From assembly GCA_963834725.1 (NCBI GenBank), contig CAWICN010000001.1, forward strand, positions 5,704,001 through 5,768,000: a DNA stretch of 64,000 bases. The letters run 5' to 3'. This stretch comes from PALSA-693 sp963834725 (GTDB taxonomy: Bacteria; Actinomycetota; Acidimicrobiia; Acidimicrobiales; Palsa-688). The position numbers were made by a program, and so were the translations under genes. Below, piece by piece: positions 34,535 to 43,101 of the stretch. The notes beneath the pieces were generated by a model, which had not been told where the DNA came from, made no database searches, and was given only the letters and a program-made list of their open reading frames with translations. Positions within the stretch are counted from its first letter, which is position 1. Each line of letters opens with the position of its first letter.

Positions 34535-35234
34535 TCACACGGTGACTCGGCGCATGGTGGCGAAACCACCGGCGGCGAGCACCGCGGCCAGGGCGGCCAG
34601 CAGGCCGGTCAGGCCTGGGGCGCTCAGGGTGGTGAAAAAGTGGCCGATCTGCTGCCAGGCGTTGGCCCATGTGGCGCTGACAACGAGGGCCAAACCTATG
34701 AGCACTTGAGCGCAGATGAACACAATCGTGCCGGGAAGCTGCCAGCGCCGGTAGACGAGGCCCGTGCACATTCCATAGATGAACATCAGCGCGAGGAGTA
34801 CGAAAGGAAGTGAGCCAGGTGACATACCACGACCCTTCCAGGAGCCACCAGAACCGGAAGAAGTGGATGTTCAGCCCCCAGCCGTCAGTGGCCCGCTCGA
34901 TGGCCTGCAGTCCGGCCAATGCCAGGCCGTAGACCGCGGCCAGGGCGCCGTTTAACCCCAGCGTGCCGAGATAGTAGGACCGGCGGCTCAGCCCGATGGC
35001 AAACCCGAACGACAGCGACCGGCCGACGGTGATGACGCCTAGCACGAACACCCAGCAGAAGATGGTCATTTCTCCGCCCGTGCGGAAGCCACCGGGAGCC
35101 GGCGGTCCTGCGGCGGCGAGGACGACGCTGACCAGGAAGGAGAACGCCAGGAAGGCCCAGGGAATGATGACGTACTGCAAGCGGTCGCCCAGGTGGTAGC
35201 GGCCAACGTTGATCAGTGTCCTTGCGTCGCTCAT
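34535..35234 (-). pseudogene. ABC-2-type permease subunit, frameshifted
   Basis: The 5' part encodes a membrane protein with at least four hydrophobic segments (LGDRLQYVIIPWAFLAFSF, then MTIFCWVFVLGVITVG). After FWWLLEGSWYVTWLTSF the original frame becomes arginine-rich nonsense. A second frame continues naturally as VLLALMFIYGMCTGL and ends with two more membrane segments at 34535. Removing one base in GAAAG (about 34802-34806) joins the two into one protein of about 230 residues. Either the permease is broken or this is an indel error. It overlaps the ATPase stop by ATGA and completes the GntR-ATPase-permease operon. Confidence 0.75.
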
Positions 35235-36118
35235 GCGATTACCTTTTCGAGGGTGTCGCCGCCCGTGGCGTGCACGAGCAGCTCCTGCAGCGATAGAGGC
35301 TCCGCGCTCAGGTGAAGCGCGGCCATGCGGGCTCGCTCGGCCGCGTCGAGCCGGCCCGCAACGGTTACGACTACTCGGGAGCCCAGGGCCTGGCGGTGCC
35401 AGACGCGCCGCCCGGAGACGAATTGGGCGACGGCAGGCGCAGCGCCCCGGACGGTGAAAGCCCCGCCACGGACGTCGTCGATCGGGGCGTCCACCACCAC
35501 CCGGCCGTGGTCGAGTATCACCACCCGTTCAAACAAATCCGCGACCTCGTCGACCAGGTGGGTGGACAGCACCACGGTGCGGGGATGGTCTGCGAAGTCC
35601 GCCAGCAGGCGGTCGTAGAAAATCCTCCGAGCCACTGGATCCAGGCCGGCATAGGGTTCGTCGAATAGCGTCAGCTCGGCCCGGGAGGCCAACCCCATGA
35701 TGATGCCCAGGGCCGACCGCATGCCCCGCGACAGCTTCTTGATCAGCCGTCTGGGGGGCAGGTCGAAGTCAGCCAGCAGGCTGGCTGCGAGGTCGTGGTC
35801 CCAGTGCGGGTAGAACCACGACGCCACCTCCAGGGCCCGGACGACCCGGAGGTCGGGGTATACCTGGTCCTCCCGGATAAACGCGATGCGCCGCAGTACC
35901 TCGTCGTTCTCAACCGGGTCCTGCCCGAAAACGAGGATACGCCCGGAGGTGGCGAACTCCTGGCCGGTGACGATCCGCATCAGCGTCGTCTTGCCTGCTC
36001 CGTTGCGTCCCAGCAGTCCGGTGATGCCGCCCGGGGCGACCTCGAGCGTCACGTCGTCAAGGACGGCCTGGTCCCGGTAGCAACGCCTGAGCCCGGTCGT
36101 GATGATGGTGGGCGTCAT
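35231..36118 (-). CDS. ABC transporter ATPase (YtrB-like)
   Basis: This 295-residue ATPase has Walker A GRNGAGKTT, the shifted signature LSRGMRSALG and Walker B LTLFDEPYAGLDP. The LSRGM signature is typical of ABC-2 exporters of the YtrB/bacitracin type. A C-terminal extension of about 80 residues follows the switch region. Start and stop overlap neighbours by ATGA on both sides, so it is tightly coupled to the GntR regulator and to the permease. The operon likely exports a compound or senses cell-wall stress; as the permease is frameshifted, the system may be dead. Confidence 0.88.
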   Translation of the reverse strand: MTPTIITTGLRRCYRDQAVLDDVTLEVAPGGITGLLGRNGAGKTTLMRIVTGQEFATSGRILVFGQDPVENDEVLRRIAFIREDQVYPDLRVVRALEVASWFYPHWDHDLAASLLADFDLPPRRLIKKLSRGMRSALGIIMGLASRAELTLFDEPYAGLDPVARRIFYDRLLADFADHPRTVVLSTHLVDEVADLFERVVILDHGRVVVDAPIDDVRGGAFTVRGAAPAVAQFVSGRRVWHRQALGSRVVVTVAGRLDAAERARMAALHLSAEPLSLQELLVHATGGDTLEKVIA

Positions 36119-36513
36119 GCGGTCAGGCCTCCGTTTCTGAGCCCGGACTCCTCGATGAGGGCGACCAGGGTCGACGGGTCGAGGTCCAGGCGGCGGGCCT
36201 CGGCGAGCATCGGGACGACGTACTGCTCGGCGAACCGGGCTCGCCGTTGGGCTCTCAGTTTGTCCCGTGCGCCTTTAGCCACGAACATGCCGAGGCCCCG
36301 CTTCTTCTCCAGTACCCCGCTGTCCACCAACACGTTGATCCCCTTTCCGGCCGTTGCCGGGTTGATTCGATGGAATGCTGCCAGCTCGTTGGTCGACGGC
36401 GCCCTGGCACCCTCGGCCAGCGCTCCGTCCACGATGTCGTCCGCGATCTGCTCGGCGATCTGCACGAAGAGCGGCGTCCCTTCATCGAACACGATCACCG
36501 AGTCTTGCTCCAT
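36115..36513 (-). CDS. GntR-family regulator, YtrA subfamily
   Basis: This 132-residue protein is a short GntR regulator of the YtrA type: an N-terminal winged helix (PLFVQIAEQIADDIVDGALA, then STNELAAFHRINPATAGKGI) and a short helical tail. YtrA-type proteins normally repress the ABC operon they belong to. The gene leads that operon here. The base after its start codon side is already part of a 26-base palindrome (36514-36539), so there is no room for a ribosome site and the message is probably leaderless. Confidence 0.9.
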   Translation of the reverse strand: MEQDSVIVFDEGTPLFVQIAEQIADDIVDGALAEGARAPSTNELAAFHRINPATAGKGINVLVDSGVLEKKRGLGMFVAKGARDKLRAQRRARFAEQYVVPMLAEARRLDLDPSTLVALIEESGLRNGGLTA

Positions 36514-36539
36514 TGGTTCATTAGTGGAGTAGTGTACCA
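36514..36539 (-). promoter_or_regulatory. 26-base imperfect palindrome, probable GntR operator
   Basis: On the plus strand the site begins TGGTTCATTAGTG and ends AGTAGTGTACCA; nine of thirteen half-site positions pair with the other half. It directly touches the start codon of the GntR gene, a place where binding would block leaderless transcription. YtrA regulators bind similar sites; the assignment here is inferred. Confidence 0.6.
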
Positions 36540-37048
36540 GTCAGGTGGCCGGAGAACAAGTGCGAACTGCTGGTTGACCGGGCCGGTGTTGGTGAGACCC
36601 ACGGGCTGCGTTCGATCATCCGAGCGGGGCGCGGTTCGGGCTCACGAAACGACGGCGCTCGAGGGTATGGAGAATGACGGTACGAAGTACAGTGGGTGAC
36701 GGGGCGAACTACCCCCCGAGGGGTCACCGGGCGACGGCGCCTCGGGGAGGCTCGAGATGACATCGCCAGTCCCAGGAGACACCATGACTGTGACCCGCCC
36801 GAACGTCCTTGCTGATCGTGACTGACGAGGAGCGCCAACGGATCCCGCGTCCCGCCGGGTTCTCGCCCGCCGCCCCTCGAGCTCGTAGGCCCAATGGGAC
36901 TTCCCGCCGGCCAGCGCGGCACCGAGGCGCTCACCTCAGGCGTCGACCTGGCGCCCACCCCGCTCGATATTGCCGGGCTGGACGCTGAGGCGCGGGCTTT
37001 CTTGCCACCAAGCAGCGGAGGGCGCAGCTCTCGACAGGGGAGAAATCG
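36540..37048. other. Gene-free region upstream of the S53 peptidase
   Basis: About 500 bases with no convincing gene. An inverted repeat GGTGAC (36695-36700) / GTCACC (36723-36728), with GGGG and CCCC inside, could form a hairpin. A 13-codon mini-frame (36784-36825) starts 5 bases after AGGAGA and might be a leader peptide. The peptidase ribosome site AGGGGAG lies just before 37049. Confidence 0.45.
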
Positions 37049-39076
37049 ATGAAGGACAACCCACGTTCGATACGGGCCAGCGCGGTTGCGGCCGTGGGAA
37101 CGGCGATGGTCGCCGCATTGTGCTCGTGGGGATCAGTCGCCGCATCAGCTGCGACGGCCGAGGCGTCGCCGGAGGTCGCTGTCGCGCAGAGCGTCCCGGT
37201 TACCAGCGATCAGATGACCGGCAACTATGCGAGTCAGAGCATGACCGTCCAGGTGGCGCTTCAGCCCCGGAACGCATCCGGGCTGGCCAGATCGCTGCAA
37301 GCCATGTACACACCCGATGGCACCAACTACCACCACTGGCTGGCCGCCGGTCAGTTCGATGCCCAGTACTCGCCACCGGCAACCGAGCGCGATGCCGTGG
37401 CCGACCTCCTCCGCCAAGCCGGGCTGACACTGCAGGCGTCGTTCTCACCCTTCCTCGTGCAGGCGACGGGATCGAGCCAGCAGGTGTCCGCTGCTTTTCA
37501 CACCACGCTCCAAACCTATCGCGACAAGCAGGGGACCGCCTACTACCAGAGCTCCTCGCCAGTATTGCTGCCAGCATCGATGGCGGGCTACGTGCAGGGC
37601 GTGACCGGGCTCACCAACACCATCCGGGACCGTTCTGGCGCAGAAAGGGTTAACGAAGTAGGGCGCCCCGCCGGGTCGGGTAGCAGCAAGACCACAAAAT
37701 GCGAGACGCCCTATCCCACTGTCGCCCAAATGTTCAGATACGCGAACACCCTGGAGCTCCAGTACGGTTACGGCGACGGACCCGGATGCTCAGGCCTCAC
37801 ACCGTCACAGACCAACTCGCTCTACGGGGCACCCGATGCCGGCGCCCCCGGCAAGGGCAAGGCTGTGACCATCGCGGTATTCGAGCTGTCGGCGTACCAG
37901 CACTCTGACATCAACACCTGGGCCCGAACCTTCTACGGTCCGGGTTACAAAGCGCCCCTGATCGACGTGAACATCCTCGGTGGCCCCCTCGACCCGCAGT
38001 GCCCGGCCGGGGACACGTGCCCTCCCAACTCCAACGGCTACTCGGGGGACATCGAGGTAGACGCCGACATCGAGACGCAACTGGCAATGGCACCGGATGT
38101 CAAAAACCTCATTGTGTACAACGCACCCAACGACGTTACCGGCCAGACCGCGCTTGCCGAGTACGCGGCGATCGCCAACGCCGACCGGGCCGAATCCATC
38201 AGCTCGAGCTGGGCCACCTGCGAAAACGACGTCACCGCCGGTTACGTCCAGGCCGAGAACACCATATTCGAACAGATGGCCATGCAGGGCCAGAGCATGT
38301 TCGGAGCCGAGGGCGACACCGGAGCCTTTTCGTGCCTCCGCTCGGATGGCACCAGGATCGTCAACGTGCTCGATCCAGCGTCGCAACCCTGGGTCACCAG
38401 CGTGGGCGGCACCTCCTTCGAGACCGACAACCCGGGCCACAACCAACAACCGTCCTACCCGGCCGGGGTGGAGTCGGTGTGGAACGTGGACTCGCTCTGC
38501 AGTACCGCCCCGGCCAGCCCTGCGACGGATTACTATGCGGGCTTCTTCTGGTGCGAATTTAGTGGTGCCGGGGGCGGCGGCTCCAGCCACTGGTGGGGCC
38601 GGCCCTCCTACCAGCGGGGCCCAGGAGTGAACAACCCGTATAGCGCCACAAGCAACGGCACCACCCACTGCGCCCTGGCTCAGAGCCGAACACCGTGCCG
38701 TGAGGACCCGGATATCTCTGCCAATGCTGACGAGTTCACCCCCTATGCCGAGTACTGCACTGGCAACGACCGCACCGCGTTCAGTACCTGCGCATCCTCA
38801 CCTGGGTGGTTTGGCATCGGCGGTACCAGCCTTTCGTCGCCGCTCTGGTCAGGCATCATCGCCGATCGCGACAGTTTCCAGGGGTACCGCAGCGGCAACA
38901 TCAACCCCAGCCTGTATCTGCTGTTCAATCAGGCGCCACAGGTGTATTTCCACGACATCACCGGCCGGCGACAGACCACCATCGACAACGGCCTGTTCCC
39001 GGTAACTTCGGGTTACGACGAGGCCACCGGGATCGGCACGCCGAAGATGGCAACCCTCATAACCCACAGGTTCTGA
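37049..39076 (+). CDS. Secreted S53 (sedolisin/kumamolisin) serine-carboxyl peptidase
   Basis: This 675-residue protein is a secreted acid-active peptidase. An N-terminal signal peptide (basic MKDNPRSIR, hydrophobic stretch, cut near ASAATAEA) is followed by a pro-kumamolisin activation domain to about residue 200. The catalytic residues fit family S53: Glu336 and Asp340 in DIEVDADIE, Asp423 in AEGDTGAF (oxyanion), and Ser594 in GGTSLSSP. The C-terminal FHDITG and SGYDEATGIGTP match the calcium site. The length is normal for the family. It stands alone and probably digests external protein. Confidence 0.93.
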   Translation: MKDNPRSIRASAVAAVGTAMVAALCSWGSVAASAATAEASPEVAVAQSVPVTSDQMTGNYASQSMTVQVALQPRNASGLARSLQAMYTPDGTNYHHWLAAGQFDAQYSPPATERDAVADLLRQAGLTLQASFSPFLVQATGSSQQVSAAFHTTLQTYRDKQGTAYYQSSSPVLLPASMAGYVQGVTGLTNTIRDRSGAERVNEVGRPAGSGSSKTTKCETPYPTVAQMFRYANTLELQYGYGDGPGCSGLTPSQTNSLYGAPDAGAPGKGKAVTIAVFELSAYQHSDINTWARTFYGPGYKAPLIDVNILGGPLDPQCPAGDTCPPNSNGYSGDIEVDADIETQLAMAPDVKNLIVYNAPNDVTGQTALAEYAAIANADRAESISSSWATCENDVTAGYVQAENTIFEQMAMQGQSMFGAEGDTGAFSCLRSDGTRIVNVLDPASQPWVTSVGGTSFETDNPGHNQQPSYPAGVESVWNVDSLCSTAPASPATDYYAGFFWCEFSGAGGGGSSHWWGRPSYQRGPGVNNPYSATSNGTTHCALAQSRTPCREDPDISANADEFTPYAEYCTGNDRTAFSTCASSPGWFGIGGTSLSSPLWSGIIADRDSFQGYRSGNINPSLYLLFNQAPQVYFHDITGRRQTTIDNGLFPVTSGYDEATGIGTPKMATLITHRF

Positions 39077-39172
39077 AGTAGCTGCGGCGCACGGCGGTGG
39101 CGTCGGCGACGGCGCGGGGGAGGGGAGGAGCGTTACGCTCTGGTCCAGCACTCACATAGAGAGGAGCCCGCG

Positions 39173-39604
39173 ATGGCGTCAATCCAGAACAGCGTGCCGC
39201 CCGGCCAGGGACTGACAGGCAAGCATCGCAATCCCGTCCTCGTCTGGCTGGTCTGGCCGCTCATCACCCTGGGCATCTATCACCTCTACTGGTGGTACAA
39301 GATCAACGACGAGGCCCGAAGACTCGACCCTTCGATCGACGTGAATCCACTGCTGTCTCTTCTCGCCCTCTTCCCGGGCGGGCTGCTTATTGTTCCGCCG
39401 TTTGTCACCGTTTACCGCACCGGAGGACGCCTCCGATCGATGGAAGAGGCGGCCGGGATGCCGCCAAGTGTCCTGCCGATCATCGGGCTGCTGCTCATCT
39501 TCGTCTTCTCCACTTACAGTCTGTACTACCAGATGAGCCTGAACGGAATCTGGACGAACTACGGTAACCAGCCGGAGAACACGCCCGTTCCGATCAAGCC
39601 CTGA
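39173..39604 (+). CDS. DUF4234-type small membrane protein
   Basis: This 143-residue membrane protein has an early segment LVWPLITLGIYHLYWWYKIN, the hallmark of DUF4234 proteins, then GGLLIVPPFVTVYRTG and a third helix LPIIGLLLIFVFSTYSLYY. Three or four membrane helices are predicted by eye. Function is unknown for the family. It is preceded by GAGAGGAG and follows the peptidase by about 95 bases on the same strand. Confidence 0.8.
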   Translation: MASIQNSVPPGQGLTGKHRNPVLVWLVWPLITLGIYHLYWWYKINDEARRLDPSIDVNPLLSLLALFPGGLLIVPPFVTVYRTGGRLRSMEEAAGMPPSVLPIIGLLLIFVFSTYSLYYQMSLNGIWTNYGNQPENTPVPIKP

Positions 39605-39642
39605 CCTGTCCTCTCGAGAAGCCGCGATGGGCGGAACTCGGC

Positions 39643-39828
39643 ATGACGGGGCTGGTCCGCAGCACCCTCCGAACCGGCAGAAGCGTTCCGGCCATCCCGA
39701 TCAAGAAGGTGCCGACGATGACCGCGGCGTACCTGATATTTCTGGCCGGATTCGAGCTCGACCTGGCCCGAATCCGGGGCCGTTCTCTGCAGCTTCGCCG
39801 TCCTCGGATGGGGCATGTCCCTGGCTAA
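39643..39828 (+). pseudogene. Cation:proton antiporter fragment
   Basis: A short frame of about 60 codons carries TAAYLIFLAGFELDLARIRGR, which matches the FLAGLELDL helix of Kef/NhaP-type cation:proton antiporters. The flanks do not extend the similarity and the frame ends within 20 codons. It looks like a remnant of a much longer gene deleted between the DUF4234 gene and the FAD oxidoreductase. The match is short. Confidence 0.45.
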
Positions 39829-41276
39829 TCCATCCCGAGCGCGGTGAGCAGTTGCTGGCGGTCTGGTGGAGCGACCCGGAGGTCGACATGGCCGCGGGGT
39901 TGGAGCAGGTCCATGCCCTGGGCCTTCAGCGCTTCCTGGGTGCAGGCAACTACCTGTGGGTCGCGGTAGACGTCGTCTGGCTTGCTGAGCATGAACATGA
40001 GTCTCCAGAACGATCGGAAGGCAACTGGGTCGAATGACGCCGCAACCCGCAGCTGGGTGAAGCTGATCCGCTCCGAATCTGATGGCAATGGGTGGGGTGC
40101 CGGTTCGCACAGGACGGAATGGCGCAGGGTAGCCAGCCGGGTGGAGTCGACCGCGGCCTGCTCCTCGTAGTAGGGCACGACGTGTTCTCCGATGCGCTCA
40201 TCCAAGGCCAGGGCCTGTTCGTAGCAGTCGTCGGCGTGCTGGTTGACGATCTCGACCAGGTCGGCGGCGCCCCACATGGCCAGGCTGAGGCCGCGACCGA
40301 AGGTCGGGTTGGTGGTGCATACGGAGTCGCCGATGGCGTGCAGGCCGGTGAGTACTGGTTGGCCGTCGACGACGAAGCGTCGCAGAGTGTTGGGCGGTCC
40401 GGTCATTTGAAAGATAGAGGTGATCGGGTCGAGCACCTCCAGCCAGGCAGCCGTCGCGGGGATGGTCGTCAATACAGCACTGAACACGTCTGGATCCTTG
40501 AGGGCGCGGAAACGTCGGTCGGCGGCCAGGGGGATGAGCGCCAGCTGCATGGCCCCGTTGTCGGCACCGAAGACGGCAAGTGTCAACTCGTCGAAGCCGG
40601 CCACGATCCGGGTGGTCGGAAGCCCGGGCAGCGGTGTGTCTGGCCGGATGCGGTAGTGGCGGCTGAAGTAAGTCACGCCGCAATCGGCCGACCATGTGCT
40701 CGCCGGGGCCGCTCCTACGTCGGCTAGCCAACGGTCGATCGGGCTGCGCCGCCCGGCTGCGTCGATCACTACATCCGAAGCGAGTTCTCCGTGATCGGTG
40801 CGGACGCCGATCACACGTGGAACCGGCCCGGGCCGGGCCAGCAAGCCAAGCACTCGCACCCCGTCGCGCACCGTCACTGCCGGCTCGGCCAGCACCGACC
40901 GTTGGAGCACCCAGTCCAAGGTGGACCGCCGGGTCATCATCGGAGAAAGGCGGTCATCGCCCGGCCAGGTCGACCGGTCGGCCAGCGTGACCGGCATCCA
41001 GTCGGCAATCGGCACCTCCACTACGCCCGCCGCCAGCAGAGCCAAGTACACGTCAGGAAGCCGGTCACGGACCAGCTCCCGGCAGCGGGCCATCACTGCG
41101 TGGGGTTGGACAATCTGGGGTGCCGCGGGCCGGTACGCCGCCCTGGCAGCGTGTTCGACGCCGGCCGCTGGTTCCAGCCGATCCTGCTCGAACAAGACCA
41201 CCTCGTGTCCGGCTCGGGCCAGTAGCAGCGCACCGAACAAGCCGCCCGCGCCGCCGCCTACAAGGGCGATCCTCAT
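39825..41276 (-). CDS. FAD-dependent oxidoreductase (monooxygenase/halogenase-like)
   Basis: This 483-residue flavoprotein starts with the FAD motif GGGAGGLFGALLLARAGHEV and has the second flavin motif AIGDSVCTTNPTFGRGLS near residue 310. The overall plan matches the group of aromatic hydroxylases, tryptophan-type halogenases and geranylgeranyl reductases. No halogenase WxWxIP motif is evident, so hydroxylation or reduction is more likely. AGGAGGCGGG precedes ATG. It is divergent from a TetR regulator and shares an operator-rich 78-base gap, so it is very probably the regulator's target. Confidence 0.82.
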   Translation of the reverse strand: MRIALVGGGAGGLFGALLLARAGHEVVLFEQDRLEPAAGVEHAARAAYRPAAPQIVQPHAVMARCRELVRDRLPDVYLALLAAGVVEVPIADWMPVTLADRSTWPGDDRLSPMMTRRSTLDWVLQRSVLAEPAVTVRDGVRVLGLLARPGPVPRVIGVRTDHGELASDVVIDAAGRRSPIDRWLADVGAAPASTWSADCGVTYFSRHYRIRPDTPLPGLPTTRIVAGFDELTLAVFGADNGAMQLALIPLAADRRFRALKDPDVFSAVLTTIPATAAWLEVLDPITSIFQMTGPPNTLRRFVVDGQPVLTGLHAIGDSVCTTNPTFGRGLSLAMWGAADLVEIVNQHADDCYEQALALDERIGEHVVPYYEEQAAVDSTRLATLRHSVLCEPAPHPLPSDSERISFTQLRVAASFDPVAFRSFWRLMFMLSKPDDVYRDPQVVACTQEALKAQGMDLLQPRGHVDLRVAPPDRQQLLTALGMD

Positions 41277-41301
41277 CCCGCCTCCTATCTCAGCTCTTTG
41301 G

Positions 41302-41349
41302 CTAGAGTATCACTCTAACAATAGAGTGACACTCTAGAGCTATACTCTA
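41302..41349. promoter_or_regulatory. Three TAGAGTnnnACTCTA operators between FAD enzyme and TetR
   Basis: Two perfect 15-base palindromes TAGAGTATCACTCTA (41303-41317) and TAGAGTGACACTCTA (41322-41336) are followed by a third, TAGAGCTATACTCTA (41335-41349), with one mismatch and overlapping the second by two bases. Centres are 19 and 13 bases apart. The first two also form a 36-base palindrome (41302-41337) with 15 of 16 arm bases paired. The sites fill the gap between the two divergent starts, as expected for TetR autorepression. Confidence 0.85.
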
Positions 41350-41354
41350 TTATT

Positions 41355-42014
41355 GTGCAGGAGTCTGTCAAGCCCAACCTCAGCCGGCGGGCGCGGAAAG
41401 CCTTTGCCACCCGGCATCGTCTCCTTGACGCGGCCGAGACTCTCTTTGTCCGCGAGGGTTATGCCGCTACGACCATCGCCGCCATAGCCGAGGAGGCCGA
41501 CCTCGCAGCGCAGACCGTCTACGCCATCTTTGGCAACAAGCGCGCCATCCTCAACGAACTGCTCGCTGTCCGTGTCCTCGGCGACGACGATCACGTTCCG
41601 GAACGCTCTCCAGTGAGGGTACAAGGCCGAGAAGAATGGAAGACCATCGAGCGACAGGCCGACCCCAAGCGCCAACTCGCTCTTTTGGCCGGCTTCGCTA
41701 CTCAGATCGGCAAACGCATCGCGGGCCTGTACCAGGTCCTCGCCGGTGCCGCCGGCTCCGATCCCGAAATCGCCGAGCTATACCGAAATCAGCAGCAAGC
41801 CCGCTACATCGACCAGAAACGCATCGCCAGGTCACTGGCCCGCAAGGGCGCACTCCGTCCTGGACTCAGCGAAACCCGGGCGACCGACATTATGTGGGCC
41901 ATCGCCAACCCGAACACCCACCACGCCCTTATCGGCGAACGAGGATGGAGCCCCGCTGAGTACGAACAATGGCTTGGTCAGGCCCTGATCTGTGCCCTGC
42001 TCCCGGCGGACTGA
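41355..42014 (+). CDS. TetR-family transcriptional regulator
   Basis: This 219-residue regulator has an N-terminal TetR helix-turn-helix: LLDAAETLFVREGYAATTI then AIAEEADLAAQTVYAIFGNK, followed by a helical ligand domain. It starts with GTG at 41355, five bases after the third operator palindrome and with no ribosome site, so translation is probably leaderless. It should repress itself and the divergent FAD oxidoreductase. The ligand may be the flavoenzyme's substrate. Confidence 0.93.
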   Translation: MQESVKPNLSRRARKAFATRHRLLDAAETLFVREGYAATTIAAIAEEADLAAQTVYAIFGNKRAILNELLAVRVLGDDDHVPERSPVRVQGREEWKTIERQADPKRQLALLAGFATQIGKRIAGLYQVLAGAAGSDPEIAELYRNQQQARYIDQKRIARSLARKGALRPGLSETRATDIMWAIANPNTHHALIGERGWSPAEYEQWLGQALICALLPAD

Positions 42015-42276
42015 TACCGGCACCTGCCGAGGCCCGCGATTCCACTGCCGATTCTACCTGGGACTCCGGCCGCCCGGCCGGTTGAGGGAGCCGGTGTGCC
42101 AGAAGGAAATTGTCCGGAAGTAGACATCTCATCGGAGGTCGGCCCGGCCGAATGAGGCGTCCGCGTTCTCGGTGCCGTGGCCTCGACAGCGCGGCGTCAG
42201 CTGCCGCTCATCCTCCGGCTGACAACGGAGATGTGAGGAATAATGGACGTCCATCACGGCCGGCGAGGAGGAGCCC

Positions 42277-42894
42277 ATGGGAATCTACCGTGAACGAGTC
42301 GTGCCGCGGATCATCAACGTCGCATGCGGCACGAAGGCAGAGAAGCCGCTACGACGTCGGGTCTGCGAGGGCCTGGCCGGTGAGGTGGTCGAGATCGGCT
42401 TTGGCTCGGGCCTGAACGTCCCCTTCTACCCGGCGGCGGTCAGCCGGGTGGCCGCGATCGAGCCGGCCGACGCGGCGTGGAAGCTGGCCGACAAACGCCT
42501 TCTGGCGACAAGTGTCTCGGTGCAGCGTTGCGGTCGCGACGCCCAGTCGCTGCCCTTCGCGGATGCCAGTTACGACGCGGCTCTGTCCACCTGGACGTTG
42601 TGCACCATCCCCGACGTCGCTGTCGCCCTGCGCGAGCTTCGGCGGGTTCTCAAGCCGGGGGGGACCCTGCATTTCGTTGAGCATGGGCTGGCCCCGGACG
42701 AGCCGGTGCGCCGCTGGCAACATAGGCTCGAGCCGGTGCAGAAGCGGGTCTTCGCCGGGTGCCACCTCACCCGGCCGATCGTTGACCTGCTTACGACCGA
42801 GGGCTTTACCATCACTGAACTCGACGTGTTCTACGACAAGAGCGCCCCGAAATTCGAGGCCGCATACTCCCTCGGCACCGCTGTATCTCCCTAG
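42277..42894 (+). CDS. Class I SAM-dependent methyltransferase
   Basis: This 205-residue methyltransferase has motif I VVEIGFGSGLNVPFY, an acidic residue in AAIEPAD for the ribose, and LPFADASYDAALSTWTLC then RVLKPGGTLHFVEHG for the later motifs. It resembles the UbiE/METTL7-like group with small or lipid-like substrates. AGGAGGAG lies before the ATG. It stands in its own transcription unit between the TetR gene and a small membrane protein. Confidence 0.87.
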   Translation: MGIYRERVVPRIINVACGTKAEKPLRRRVCEGLAGEVVEIGFGSGLNVPFYPAAVSRVAAIEPADAAWKLADKRLLATSVSVQRCGRDAQSLPFADASYDAALSTWTLCTIPDVAVALRELRRVLKPGGTLHFVEHGLAPDEPVRRWQHRLEPVQKRVFAGCHLTRPIVDLLTTEGFTITELDVFYDKSAPKFEAAYSLGTAVSP

Positions 42895-43101
42895 CACTGC
42901 TCCCCACGCTACGTCGAGGCACCGGCTGACGGCCCGGTCCACCGACGACCCTTGTGACTGCGCTACGGGCATCGGTACCGCCCCGGTGCCGGCCACGCCG
43001 GCTTGCATCAGGTCCGACCCCGAGAGGCGGTCGAGCGCGAGGCACTCGAGGGTGCCCCCGTTCCCCGAACGGCCGTCCCACCGTCCGCTTACGATGAGGC
43101 C

